The position numbers were made by a program, and so were the translations under genes. From Ramlibacter alkalitolerans (GTDB lineage Bacteria > Pseudomonadota > Gammaproteobacteria > Burkholderiales > Burkholderiaceae_C): 64,000 bases of DNA. Location of the stretch: contig NZ_JAEQND010000012.1 in the NCBI RefSeq assembly GCF_016722765.1, forward strand, positions 146,264 through 210,263, read 5' to 3'. Shown here in pieces: positions 1 through 7,514 of the stretch. Numbering within the stretch: position 1 is the stretch's first letter; each line of letters begins with the position of its first letter. The notes beneath the pieces are model-generated. The model did not search any database. It saw nothing but the letters and a program-made list of their open reading frames with translations, and was not told the origin of the DNA.

Positions 1-1158
1 CTGATCGCCATCGGCAACGGCACCGCCAGCCGCGAGACCGACAAGCTCGCCGCCGACCTGATGAAGCGCGTCGAAGGCGAGATGCAGCGCATCGTGGTGA
101 GCGAAGCCGGCGCCTCGGTGTATTCGGCGAGCGAATACGCCTCGAAGGAGATGCCCGACGTCGACGTGAGCCTGCGCGGCGCCGCCAGCATCGCGCGCCG
201 ACTGCAGGACCCGCTGGCGGAACTGGTGAAGATCGACCCGAAGTCGATCGGCGTCGGCCAGTACCAGCACGACGTGAACCAGAGCGAGCTGGCCCGCACC
301 CTGGAAGCGGTGGTGGAAGACTGCGTGAACAAGGTCGGCGTGGACCTCAACACCGCCAGCGCGCCGCTGCTGTCGCGCGTCTCCGGCCTGTCGCCCTCGG
401 TGGCGCGCGCGGTGGTGCAATGGCGCGAATCGAACGGTGCCTTCAGGAGCCGCCAGCAGCTCCTGCAGGTCAGCGGCCTGGGGCCCAAGACCTTCGAGCA
501 GAGCGCGGGCTTCCTGCGCATCCGCGGCGGCGACAACCCGCTCGACATGACCGGCGTGCACCCGGAAACGTACCCGGTGGTCGAGAAGATCCTGGCCACC
601 GTGAACAAGCCGGTGCAGGAGCTGATGGGCCGCGCCGAGATGCTCAAGACCCTCAAGCCGGAACTGTTCGCCAACGAGAAGTTCGGCGTGATCACCGTCA
701 AGGACATCCTCGGCGAGCTGGAGAAGCCGGGCCGCGATCCGCGTCCGGACTTCAAGGTCGCCCGCTTCAACGACGGCGTGGACGACATCGCCGACCTGCA
801 GCCCGGCATGGAGCTGGAAGGCACCGTGAGCAACGTGGCGGCCTTCGGCGCCTTCGTCGACCTCGGCGTGCACCAGGACGGCCTGGTCCACGTCAGCCAG
901 CTGTCGCACAAGTTCGTGCAGGACGCGCGCGAGGTGGTCAAGACCGGCGACATCGTCAAGGTCAAGGTGCTGGAAGTGGACGCCGCGCGCAAGCGCATCA
1001 GCCTCACCATGAAGCTCGGCGCGCCGGTGGGCGGCCGCGACCGGCCGCGCGACAACCGCTTCGAGGGGGCGGCGCGCGGGCAGCGGGCACCCAACAATCC
1101 GGCCATCGGCTCGGCCATGCAGGGCGCCTTCGCCAAGCTGCAGGGGCTGCGCAAGTAG
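1..1158 (+). CDS. tex: Tex RNA-binding transcription accessory protein, C-terminal part
   Basis: This is the 3' portion of tex; the frame is open from base 1, so the true start lies outside the window. The visible 385 residues begin in the YqgF/RNase H-like domain (IAIGNGTASRET), continue through the helix-hairpin-helix region (GVGQYQHDVNQ at about 250-282, then LNTASAPLLSRVSGL), and finish with an S1 RNA-binding domain at about 796-1017 (GMELEGTVSNVAAFGAFVDLG). A basic, Arg/Gly-rich tail follows. Tex is a cytoplasmic nucleic-acid-binding protein linked to transcription and RNA turnover. The next gene on the same strand begins about 100 bases later, probably independently. Confidence 0.95.
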   Translation: MIAIGNGTASRETDKLAADLMKRVEGEMQRIVVSEAGASVYSASEYASKEMPDVDVSLRGAASIARRLQDPLAELVKIDPKSIGVGQYQHDVNQSELARTLEAVVEDCVNKVGVDLNTASAPLLSRVSGLSPSVARAVVQWRESNGAFRSRQQLLQVSGLGPKTFEQSAGFLRIRGGDNPLDMTGVHPETYPVVEKILATVNKPVQELMGRAEMLKTLKPELFANEKFGVITVKDILGELEKPGRDPRPDFKVARFNDGVDDIADLQPGMELEGTVSNVAAFGAFVDLGVHQDGLVHVSQLSHKFVQDAREVVKTGDIVKVKVLEVDAARKRISLTMKLGAPVGGRDRPRDNRFEGAARGQRAPNNPAIGSAMQGAFAKLQGLRK

Positions 1159-1255
1159 GCGCGTGACGACAACCGCTCCCCGCCTCGCGCTGGCGCCCGG
1201 CCGCGCCACGGCGGGCGCGCAGAATGGCGCGCATGCGCTCGGCGAGGGCGGTGCC

Positions 1256-2149
1256 ATGAGGCAGGACGCGCAACCGGTCGCGGGCTGCATCCTGTTCCTG
1301 CGGCCGCGCGCCGCTGCGGGAACCACGCTGCCTGCGAACGACGCCGCGCTGCGCGCCGTGCTCCAGGCCGCAGCGCAGTCCTGGGACGGGAAGCGCCGCG
1401 TGGTGCTGCAGGCGGCCGAGGGTTTCGCCATCGTCGGGCCGGTGCTGCCGTCCGCCGCCCTCGCGGCCGCACGGCGCGCCGCCGCCCACCCGCAGGCCAA
1501 GGACGTGGCGATCGCCTTGCACCATGGCCCCCTGCGCGTGCTCGGCGATGAGGCGCGCGTCGGCGGCGAAGGCCTCACGGCCGCAGCCGTGGCGGCCGGG
1601 CTCGCGGGTCCGCGCACGCTGGTCTCCGGCGCCTTCCGCGCGGCGCTGGCGCAAGAAGCCTCGCACCTGGCCGAAGACCTGGCAACGGTGACCGATGTGG
1701 CCGGGCCGGGCGGCGCTCCGCTGTTCCGGGACGATCCGGCGCGCGCCCGCAGCCGCGGCCAGCGCCGCACGCTCCTGGCCGCCAGCGGCATGGCGGCGCT
1801 GCTGGGAGCGGGCTGGGTCGGCCGCGAGGGCCGGCAGCGCTACGAAGCCGCGCACCGGCCGGCGCTCATCCTGCTGGCGATCCGCCCCTCGGGCGAGGTC
1901 TTCGTCGACGGCGTGTCGCAGGGCACCAGCCCGCCGCTCGCGCGCGTGTCCGTGCCGCCGGGGCCGCACACGATCGAGGTGCGCAACGCGCGCGCGAAGC
2001 CGCTGCACCTGCAGGTGCAGCTGGAGCCGGGGCAGGAACTGCCGGTGCGGCACACCTTCCCGCCGCCGCCGGCGCCGCGCCGCCAGGCACCGCCGAAGGC
2101 GAGGCCCAAGCAGGAGCCGGGCCCCTTCGAGCGCTTCAAGTTCTGGTGA
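1256..2149 (+). CDS. Degenerate nucleotide-cyclase-like protein with PEGA domain
   Basis: A 297-residue protein. The first about 150 residues resemble a class III adenylate/guanylate cyclase fold (AEGFAIVGPV, the HHGPLRVLGDEARVGGE region, and a TLVSGAFRAAL segment), but the metal-binding Asp positions are not evident, so it is probably not catalytic. One membrane segment (about 180-198) is followed by a PEGA domain (ILLAIRPSGEVFVDGVSQGT) and a Pro-rich tail. The start chosen is ATG 1256; an in-frame GTG at 1163, 5 bases after tex, would add 31 residues of low-complexity sequence. It overlaps the kinase gene by 4 bases, so the two are translationally coupled and the protein is likely a partner of the kinase. 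Confidence 0.6.
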   Translation: MRQDAQPVAGCILFLRPRAAAGTTLPANDAALRAVLQAAAQSWDGKRRVVLQAAEGFAIVGPVLPSAALAAARRAAAHPQAKDVAIALHHGPLRVLGDEARVGGEGLTAAAVAAGLAGPRTLVSGAFRAALAQEASHLAEDLATVTDVAGPGGAPLFRDDPARARSRGQRRTLLAASGMAALLGAGWVGREGRQRYEAAHRPALILLAIRPSGEVFVDGVSQGTSPPLARVSVPPGPHTIEVRNARAKPLHLQVQLEPGQELPVRHTFPPPPAPRRQAPPKARPKQEPGPFERFKFW

Positions 2150-3249
2150 ATGCCGTGACCCCTTCGCTGCCGTTCACCCACCTGGGCCGCTATCGCATCC
2201 TGCGCGAGCTGGGGCGCGGTGCCATGGGCGTGGTGTACCTGGCCGACGACGAGGCGCTGCAGCGCCAGGTCGCGATCAAGACGCTGCTGCTGCCGGACGA
2301 CGCGAAGGAAAGCCGCGAGCTCGAAGCGCGCTTCCGCCAGGAGGCCAAGGCCGCCGGCGGGGTGAGCCATCCCAACACGATCACCCTCTACGACTTCGGC
2401 CGCGAAGGCAACTGGCTCTACATCGCCATGGAGCGGCTGCAGGGCGTGGAACTGCGCGAGCTGATGGAGGGCGGGCCGCTGCCCCTGGATGGCGCGCTGG
2501 ACATCGCCGGCCAGGTGGCGCTCGGCCTGGCCGCGGCGCACGAGCGCGGCGTGGTCCACCGCGACGTGAAGCCGGGCAACATCATGGTGCTGCCGGGCGG
2601 ACGCGCCAAGATCATGGACTTCGGCATCGCGCGCATGAAGAGCTCCGAACTGCGCACCGCCACGGGCACCATGATCGGCTCGCCCAAGTACATGTCGCCC
2701 GAGCAGGTGGCCGGCCACATGGTGGACCAGCGCAGCGACATCTTCTCGCTCGGTTCGCTGCTGTACGAGATGGTGACCGGCCAGCCCGCGTTCCAGGGCA
2801 GCAATTTCGGGCAGCTGCTGGCGGCGATCATGCATGGCGCGGCCGTGCCGCCTTCGCAGCTGCGGCCGGACCTGCCGGCCTCGATCGAGCTGGTGATCAC
2901 GCGGGCCATGCAGAAGAACCCGCGCTCGCGCTACCAGGACGCGGGCGAGATGGCCGGCGACCTGGCGCAGTGCCGGGCCGCATGGAACCGGGCGCACCCT
3001 TCGGGGGTGGCACCGGCGGCGGACGCTGCACCCGCCGGGTCCCGGGAAGTCGACGTCGACGTCACGGTGCCGGACGGGCAGGGCGGCTGGCCGCTGGCGC
3101 CCGGCTTCGATTCGAGCGAGGGCCTGCGCCTGCTCGCGCAAGGCCACGGCACGCCGGCGCGCCAGGGCCCCTCCTGGGGCGTCACGGCGTGGACCTGCGG
3201 CTACCTGCTGGCCGCGGGCGTGGCGCTGCTGGTCGCGTTCGGCTCCTAG
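2146..3249 (+). CDS. Serine/threonine protein kinase, membrane-anchored
   Basis: Hanks-type kinase of 367 residues. The domain spans about residues 16-280: Gly-rich loop (LGRGAMGVV), catalytic Lys45 in VAIK, HRDVKPGN with Asp140, DFG at 158-160, and an activation segment ending in SPKYMSPEQ. A linker rich in Ala/Pro leads to a single C-terminal membrane segment (about 348-366), so the kinase domain should face the cytoplasm. The start is GTG 2146, overlapping the stop of the cyclase-like gene; GTG 2155 is an alternative. The PEGA protein next door plausibly senses or anchors. The target is unknown. Confidence 0.9.
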   Translation: MNAVTPSLPFTHLGRYRILRELGRGAMGVVYLADDEALQRQVAIKTLLLPDDAKESRELEARFRQEAKAAGGVSHPNTITLYDFGREGNWLYIAMERLQGVELRELMEGGPLPLDGALDIAGQVALGLAAAHERGVVHRDVKPGNIMVLPGGRAKIMDFGIARMKSSELRTATGTMIGSPKYMSPEQVAGHMVDQRSDIFSLGSLLYEMVTGQPAFQGSNFGQLLAAIMHGAAVPPSQLRPDLPASIELVITRAMQKNPRSRYQDAGEMAGDLAQCRAAWNRAHPSGVAPAADAAPAGSREVDVDVTVPDGQGGWPLAPGFDSSEGLRLLAQGHGTPARQGPSWGVTAWTCGYLLAAGVALLVAFGS

Positions 3250-3259
3250 AATCGCCGCG

Positions 3260-4348
3260 ATGCAAGCCTTGCGCATCTACGCGGGGCCGGCCGCGCGCCG
3301 CCACATCGCGCAGCACGGGCTGGCCGCCCGCGACGTCGGCGTCGTGCCCGCTGCCGCCGGCGGACCGAAGGGATTGATCCTCGGGCCGCTGGACCGCTTC
3401 CTCTTCGGCCAGTGGCTGCCGGCGACCGATCACACCATCCATCTCGTCGGCGCCTCGATCGGCGCCTGGCGCATGGCCACCGCCTGCCTGCACGAACCGG
3501 TGCGCGCCTTCGAGCGGCTGGAGCGCGACTACATCGCCCAGGACTACGACCTGCCGCCGGGGCGGCGCACGCCGAGCGCCGCCCACGTGTCGCAGCGCTT
3601 CGGCGAGGGGCTGGAGGCGTTCTACGGCGGGCGCATCCGCGAGGTGCTGGAGCATCCGCGTTTCCGGCTGCACATCGTGACGGCGCGCGGTCGCCACGTG
3701 CTGCGGCGCGAGCACCGCATCGCGACGCCGCTCGGCTACCTCGGCGCCTTCCTCGCCAACGCGGTGCACCGCCGCGCCATGGGCGCCTGGCTGGAGCGCG
3801 TGGTGTTTTCGGCGCCGGAGCACGGTGCGGCGTCGCCGCTGCCCTTCGGCACCGGCGATTTCCCGACCCGGCAGGTGGCGCTGACCGAGGCCAACTTCCA
3901 GCCCGCGTTGCAGGCGAGCTGTTCGATCCCGTTCCTGCTGCAGGCCGTGCACGACATCCCCGGTGCGCCGCGCGGCGCCTACTGGGATGGCGGCATCACC
4001 GACTACCACCTGCACCTGAAATACGAGGGCGGCCCCGGGCCGGGGCTGGTGCTCTATCCGCATTTCCAGCAGGCGGTGGTGCCGGGCTGGCTGGACAAGG
4101 GTCTGAAGTGGCGGCACCGCGTCACGCCTTTCCTGGACCGGATGATCGTGCTGGCGCCGGACGAACAATGGGTGCGGTCGCTGCCGAATGGGAAGCTGCC
4201 GGACCGCACGGATTTCGCGCGCTATGGAACGGACCTGCAGGCGCGCATCCGCGACTGGACGGCGGCGGCGCAGGCGAGCCGGCAACTGGCCGAGGAATTC
4301 GCGCAGTGGCTGGAGAAGCCGGAGGCGGGGCGGGTGGAGGCGCTGTAG
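3260..4348 (+). CDS. Patatin-like phospholipase family protein
   Basis: A 362-residue protein with the patatin-type Ser/Asp dyad. A Gly-rich oxyanion region (AAAGGPKG, about 31-38) precedes the nucleophile motif GASIG with Ser67, and a YWDGGITDYH motif near residue 242 carries the catalytic Asp. There is no signal peptide, so it acts in the cytoplasm or at the inner leaflet. Expected activity is acyl hydrolysis of lipids or thioesters; the natural substrate is unknown. ATG 3260 follows the kinase by 10 bases, so co-transcription is possible. It is convergent with the alcohol dehydrogenase gene, with a large inverted repeat between them. Confidence 0.85.
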   Translation: MQALRIYAGPAARRHIAQHGLAARDVGVVPAAAGGPKGLILGPLDRFLFGQWLPATDHTIHLVGASIGAWRMATACLHEPVRAFERLERDYIAQDYDLPPGRRTPSAAHVSQRFGEGLEAFYGGRIREVLEHPRFRLHIVTARGRHVLRREHRIATPLGYLGAFLANAVHRRAMGAWLERVVFSAPEHGAASPLPFGTGDFPTRQVALTEANFQPALQASCSIPFLLQAVHDIPGAPRGAYWDGGITDYHLHLKYEGGPGPGLVLYPHFQQAVVPGWLDKGLKWRHRVTPFLDRMIVLAPDEQWVRSLPNGKLPDRTDFARYGTDLQARIRDWTAAAQASRQLAEEFAQWLEKPEAGRVEAL

Positions 4349-4359
4349 GCCGCCGAAGA

Positions 4360-4481
4360 CGGACAACCAGAACGCAAAAGCCGCAAAAGCTACGCAGAAT
4401 CCGCAAAAGAACAGCCCATTCAAACTTCTCTTCTTTCGCGGCTTTTGCGGGACCTTTGCGGCTTTTGCGTTCTGGTGTCCG
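4360..4481. repeat. Long imperfect inverted repeat, copy 1
   Basis: Left arm from 4360 and right arm to 4481 are near-perfect reverse complements across about 50 bases and are built from repeated CGCAAAAGCC-like units. The loop is about 14 bases. It lies between two convergent genes and could end transcription in both directions. A relative with the same units lies at 22602-22701. Confidence 0.8.
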
Positions 4482-4495
4482 CTTGATGGCCGGCG

Positions 4496-5632
4496 CTACA
4501 TCGACGCTTCCAGCATCTCCCGATACTCCTCCCGGCTTGCCTCGCGCGGGTTCGTCTTGTGGCAGTGGTCCGCCATCGCGCCGTCGATGATCTTGTCGAA
4601 CGATTCGCGCTGCACTCCCATGGCGGCCAGTCCCGACGGCAGGTCCAGGCGCGCGTTCATGGCGCGGATCGCCTCCGGGATGTCGGCGCCGGAGCGCAGG
4701 CCCATGGCATGCGCCATGCGGTCCAGCCGACGGTCCTTCTGCACCGCCGGCGACTGCGCGTTGAAGCGCACCACGGCCGGCAGGAACATGGCGTTGAGCG
4801 TGCCGTGATGCAGCCGCGGATCGACGCCGCCCAGGCTGTGGCTCAGCGAATGCACGCAACCCAGCCCCTTCTGGAAGGCCATGGCCCCCTGCATCGACGC
4901 GCTCATGAGGTTCAGCCGCGCTTCGCGGTCGCTGCCGTCGCGCGTGGCGCGCTCGATGTGGGCCCAGCCGCGCTCCAGGCCGTCCAGCGCGATCCCATCG
5001 GCCGGCGGATTGAAGGCCGAGGACATGAAGGTCTCCATGCAGTGCGCGATCGCGTCCATGCCGGTGGCCGCGGTCAGCTTCGGCGGCAGTCCCAGGGTGA
5101 GTTCGGGATCGCAGATGGCCGTCTTGGGCACCAGGTGCCAGGAATGGAAGCCGAGCTTGCGGTGGTCGTCGACGATCACGATCGCGCCGCGCGCGACCTC
5201 GCTGCCGGTGCCGCTGGTGGTGGGCACCGCGATCAGCGGCGCGACCCGCTCGGTGATGCGCGGCGAGCCGCCTTCGATGGTGGCGTAGCGGGTCAGCGGG
5301 CCGTCGTGCGTGGCCAGGATCGCCACGCCCTTGGCGCAGTCGATCGCCGAGCCGCCGCCGACGGCGACCAGGCCGTCGCAGCCCTGGGCGCGGTAGATTT
5401 CCGCCGCTGCGCGCACCGCCGCTTCGGTGGGATTCGACGGCGTGCCGTCGAACACGGCATGCGGCAGGCCGCCCAGCGCATCCAGCGCCTTCTGCAGCAC
5501 GCCCGCGGCGCGCACCCCGGCATCGGTGACCACCAGCGGGCGGGTGATGCCCACGCGCTCGCACTCGGATTTCAGCAGCCGGATCGCGCCGAACTCGAAC
5601 TGGATCTGGGTGACGTAGTAGATGAAGGCCAT
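4496..5632 (-). CDS. Iron-containing alcohol dehydrogenase
   Basis: A 378-residue group III alcohol dehydrogenase. Visible family marks are the NAD-binding GGGSAIDCAKG motif, the PTTSGTGSEV segment, and the metal-binding region with DAIAHCMETF and later HSLSHSLGG and HHGTLNAMF, which supply the His ligands. Length matches the family. It would oxidise or reduce a small alcohol/aldehyde with NAD(P) in the cytoplasm; the exact substrate cannot be read from sequence. It is divergent from the esterase gene, with only about 60 bases between their starts, so they share a promoter region. Confidence 0.92.
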   Translation of the reverse strand: MAFIYYVTQIQFEFGAIRLLKSECERVGITRPLVVTDAGVRAAGVLQKALDALGGLPHAVFDGTPSNPTEAAVRAAAEIYRAQGCDGLVAVGGGSAIDCAKGVAILATHDGPLTRYATIEGGSPRITERVAPLIAVPTTSGTGSEVARGAIVIVDDHRKLGFHSWHLVPKTAICDPELTLGLPPKLTAATGMDAIAHCMETFMSSAFNPPADGIALDGLERGWAHIERATRDGSDREARLNLMSASMQGAMAFQKGLGCVHSLSHSLGGVDPRLHHGTLNAMFLPAVVRFNAQSPAVQKDRRLDRMAHAMGLRSGADIPEAIRAMNARLDLPSGLAAMGVQRESFDKIIDGAMADHCHKTNPREASREEYREMLEASM

Positions 5633-5693
5633 GGCCGCTGCGCTCGCTTACGATGGGAGGACCGACTGTAACGCCGCGACCCCCGTCCCCCGA

Positions 5694-6644
5694 GTGACTT
5701 TCCTTCCGCAGTTTCCCGAACTGGGCCCCGCCATGCGCTCCGTGCTGCAGGGCATGGCCCGCTCGCGCCACGTGCCGCTCTACCGCCTTGCACCGCAGGA
5801 GGCGCGCGCCGCCTACGAGAAGGCGGCCCACGTGCTGGAGCCGGCCACGCCGCAACTTCCAAGGGTGCAGGACCTGCGCATCCCGGGCCGCGACGGCGAG
5901 GCACTGCCGGCGCGGCTCTACGCCCCGTCCGTGCAGGTGCTGCCGGTGCTGCTGTACTTCCACGGCGGCGGCTTCACGATCGGCAGCGTGGCCTCGCACG
6001 ACACGCTGTGCCGCATCCTCGCGCAGCGCTCCGGTTGCGCGGTGGTCTCGCTGGGCTACCGGCTCGCGCCCGAACACCGCTTCCCCACGGCCGTGGACGA
6101 CGCCTGGGACGCGACGCAATGGCTGGCGGCGAACGGTGCGGCGCTGGGACTCGACCCGCACCGGCTCGCAGTGGGCGGCGACAGCGCCGGCGGCACGCTC
6201 GCCACCGTCTGCGCCACGCTGGCGCGCGACGCCGGCATCCCCGTGCGCCTGCAACTCCTGTTCTACCCGGGCTGCGCTGCCCGCCAGGCGTCGGCGTCGC
6301 ACGCGCGCTACCACCAGGGCCTGATCCTGGAACAGGCCCACATCGAATACTTCTTCGGCCAGTACATCGCCGATGCCGAGCGCGAGGACTGGCGCTTCGC
6401 GCCGCTGAACACGCCCGACGTGGAGGGCGTCGCGCCGGCCTGGTTCGGCCTGGCCGAGTGCGATCCGCTGGTGGACGACGCGATCGCCTACGCGGATAAA
6501 CTGCGGGCAGCCGGGGTGGCCGTGGACCTGGAGATCTACCGCGGCGTCACCCACGAATTCATCAAGATGGGCCGCGCGCTGCCCGAAGCCCGGCAGGCGC
6601 ACGCCGACGCAGCCGCCGCCCTCCAACGTGCACTGACACCATGA
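5694..6644 (+). CDS. Alpha/beta hydrolase, HSL-type esterase/lipase
   Basis: A 316-residue hormone-sensitive-lipase family esterase. It has the oxyanion motif HGGGF (about residue 90), the nucleophile motif GDSAGG (Ser about 164), an acidic residue in AECDPLVDDA and the His in GVTHEF. No signal peptide is seen, so it is cytoplasmic and should act on short-chain esters. The start is taken as GTG 5694, because the upstream in-frame extension overlaps the divergent dehydrogenase and does not look like coding sequence; ATG 5733 is another option. Its stop overlaps the start of the thioesterase fusion gene by 4 bases. Confidence 0.85.
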   Translation: MTFLPQFPELGPAMRSVLQGMARSRHVPLYRLAPQEARAAYEKAAHVLEPATPQLPRVQDLRIPGRDGEALPARLYAPSVQVLPVLLYFHGGGFTIGSVASHDTLCRILAQRSGCAVVSLGYRLAPEHRFPTAVDDAWDATQWLAANGAALGLDPHRLAVGGDSAGGTLATVCATLARDAGIPVRLQLLFYPGCAARQASASHARYHQGLILEQAHIEYFFGQYIADAEREDWRFAPLNTPDVEGVAPAWFGLAECDPLVDDAIAYADKLRAAGVAVDLEIYRGVTHEFIKMGRALPEARQAHADAAAALQRALTP

Positions 6645-7510
6645 ACAGGGAAGACTTCCGTTTCTTTCACCGGCTGCGCGTGCGCTGGGCCGAAGTGGAC
6701 ATGCAGAAGATCGTCTTCAATGCCCACTACCTGATGTACTTCGACACCGCCGTGGCCGACTACTGGCGTGCGCTGGCGATGCCCTACGGGGAGGCCATGC
6801 ACCTGCTGCAGGGCGATATCTACCTGAAGAAGGGCACGGTCGAATTCCACGCGTCGGCGCGCATGGACGACCGGCTCGATGTCGGCCTGAAGTGCAGCCG
6901 CATCGGCACTTCCTCCATGCTGTTCACCGGCGCGATCTTCCGCGGCGAGGAACTGCTGATCACCTGCGAGCTGGTCTACGTGTTCGCCGATCCGGCCACG
7001 CAGACCTCGCGCCCGGTGCCGCCGCCGCTGCGCGAGATGCTCACCGGCTACGAAGCGGGCGAGCCCATGATCCGGGTGCGCACCGGCACCTGGGCCGAGC
7101 TGGGCGAGGACGCCGGCCGCATCCGCACCGAGGTGTTCGTGCGGGAGCAGCGCATCCCCGCCGAACTGGAATGGGACGAGGCCGATGCGGGCGCGCTGCA
7201 TGCCGTCGCCTACAACCGCCTCGGCCAGGCCGTCGCCACGGGCCGCCTGCTGCCCGCCACCGAAGGCGTGGCCAGGATCGGCCGCATGGCCGTGCACCAG
7301 GCGCTGCGCGGCGGCGGCTTGGGCGAACAGCTGCTGCGCTCGCTGGCCGGCGCAGCCCACGAGCGCGGAGATCGCGCCATCGAACTGCACGCCCAGCGCA
7401 CGGCGCAGGACTTCTACGTCCGCCTCGGCTTCGAAGGGCGGGGCGAGCCCTACGAGGAAGCCGGCATCCCGCACCTGACCATGACCAGCGCCTTGCCGCT
7501 GGCGCGCTGA
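6641..7510 (+). CDS. Acyl-CoA thioesterase (YbgC/FadM type) fused to GNAT acetyltransferase
   Basis: Two domains in 289 residues. Residues 1 to about 140 are a hotdog-fold thioesterase with the RVRWAEVDMQKIVFNAHYLMYFD signature split around the catalytic Asp19 (family role). Residues about 145-289 are a GNAT domain of the ElaA kind (EVFVREQRIPAELEWDEAD, then RIGRMAVHQALRGGGLGEQLL, the acetyl-CoA loop). It is translationally coupled to the esterase upstream (ATGA overlap) and followed within 5 bases by the O-antigen ligase-like gene. A joint function in clearing or moving acyl-CoA groups is inference. Confidence 0.85.
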   Translation: MNREDFRFFHRLRVRWAEVDMQKIVFNAHYLMYFDTAVADYWRALAMPYGEAMHLLQGDIYLKKGTVEFHASARMDDRLDVGLKCSRIGTSSMLFTGAIFRGEELLITCELVYVFADPATQTSRPVPPPLREMLTGYEAGEPMIRVRTGTWAELGEDAGRIRTEVFVREQRIPAELEWDEADAGALHAVAYNRLGQAVATGRLLPATEGVARIGRMAVHQALRGGGLGEQLLRSLAGAAHERGDRAIELHAQRTAQDFYVRLGFEGRGEPYEEAGIPHLTMTSALPLAR

Positions 7511-7514
7511 GCCC

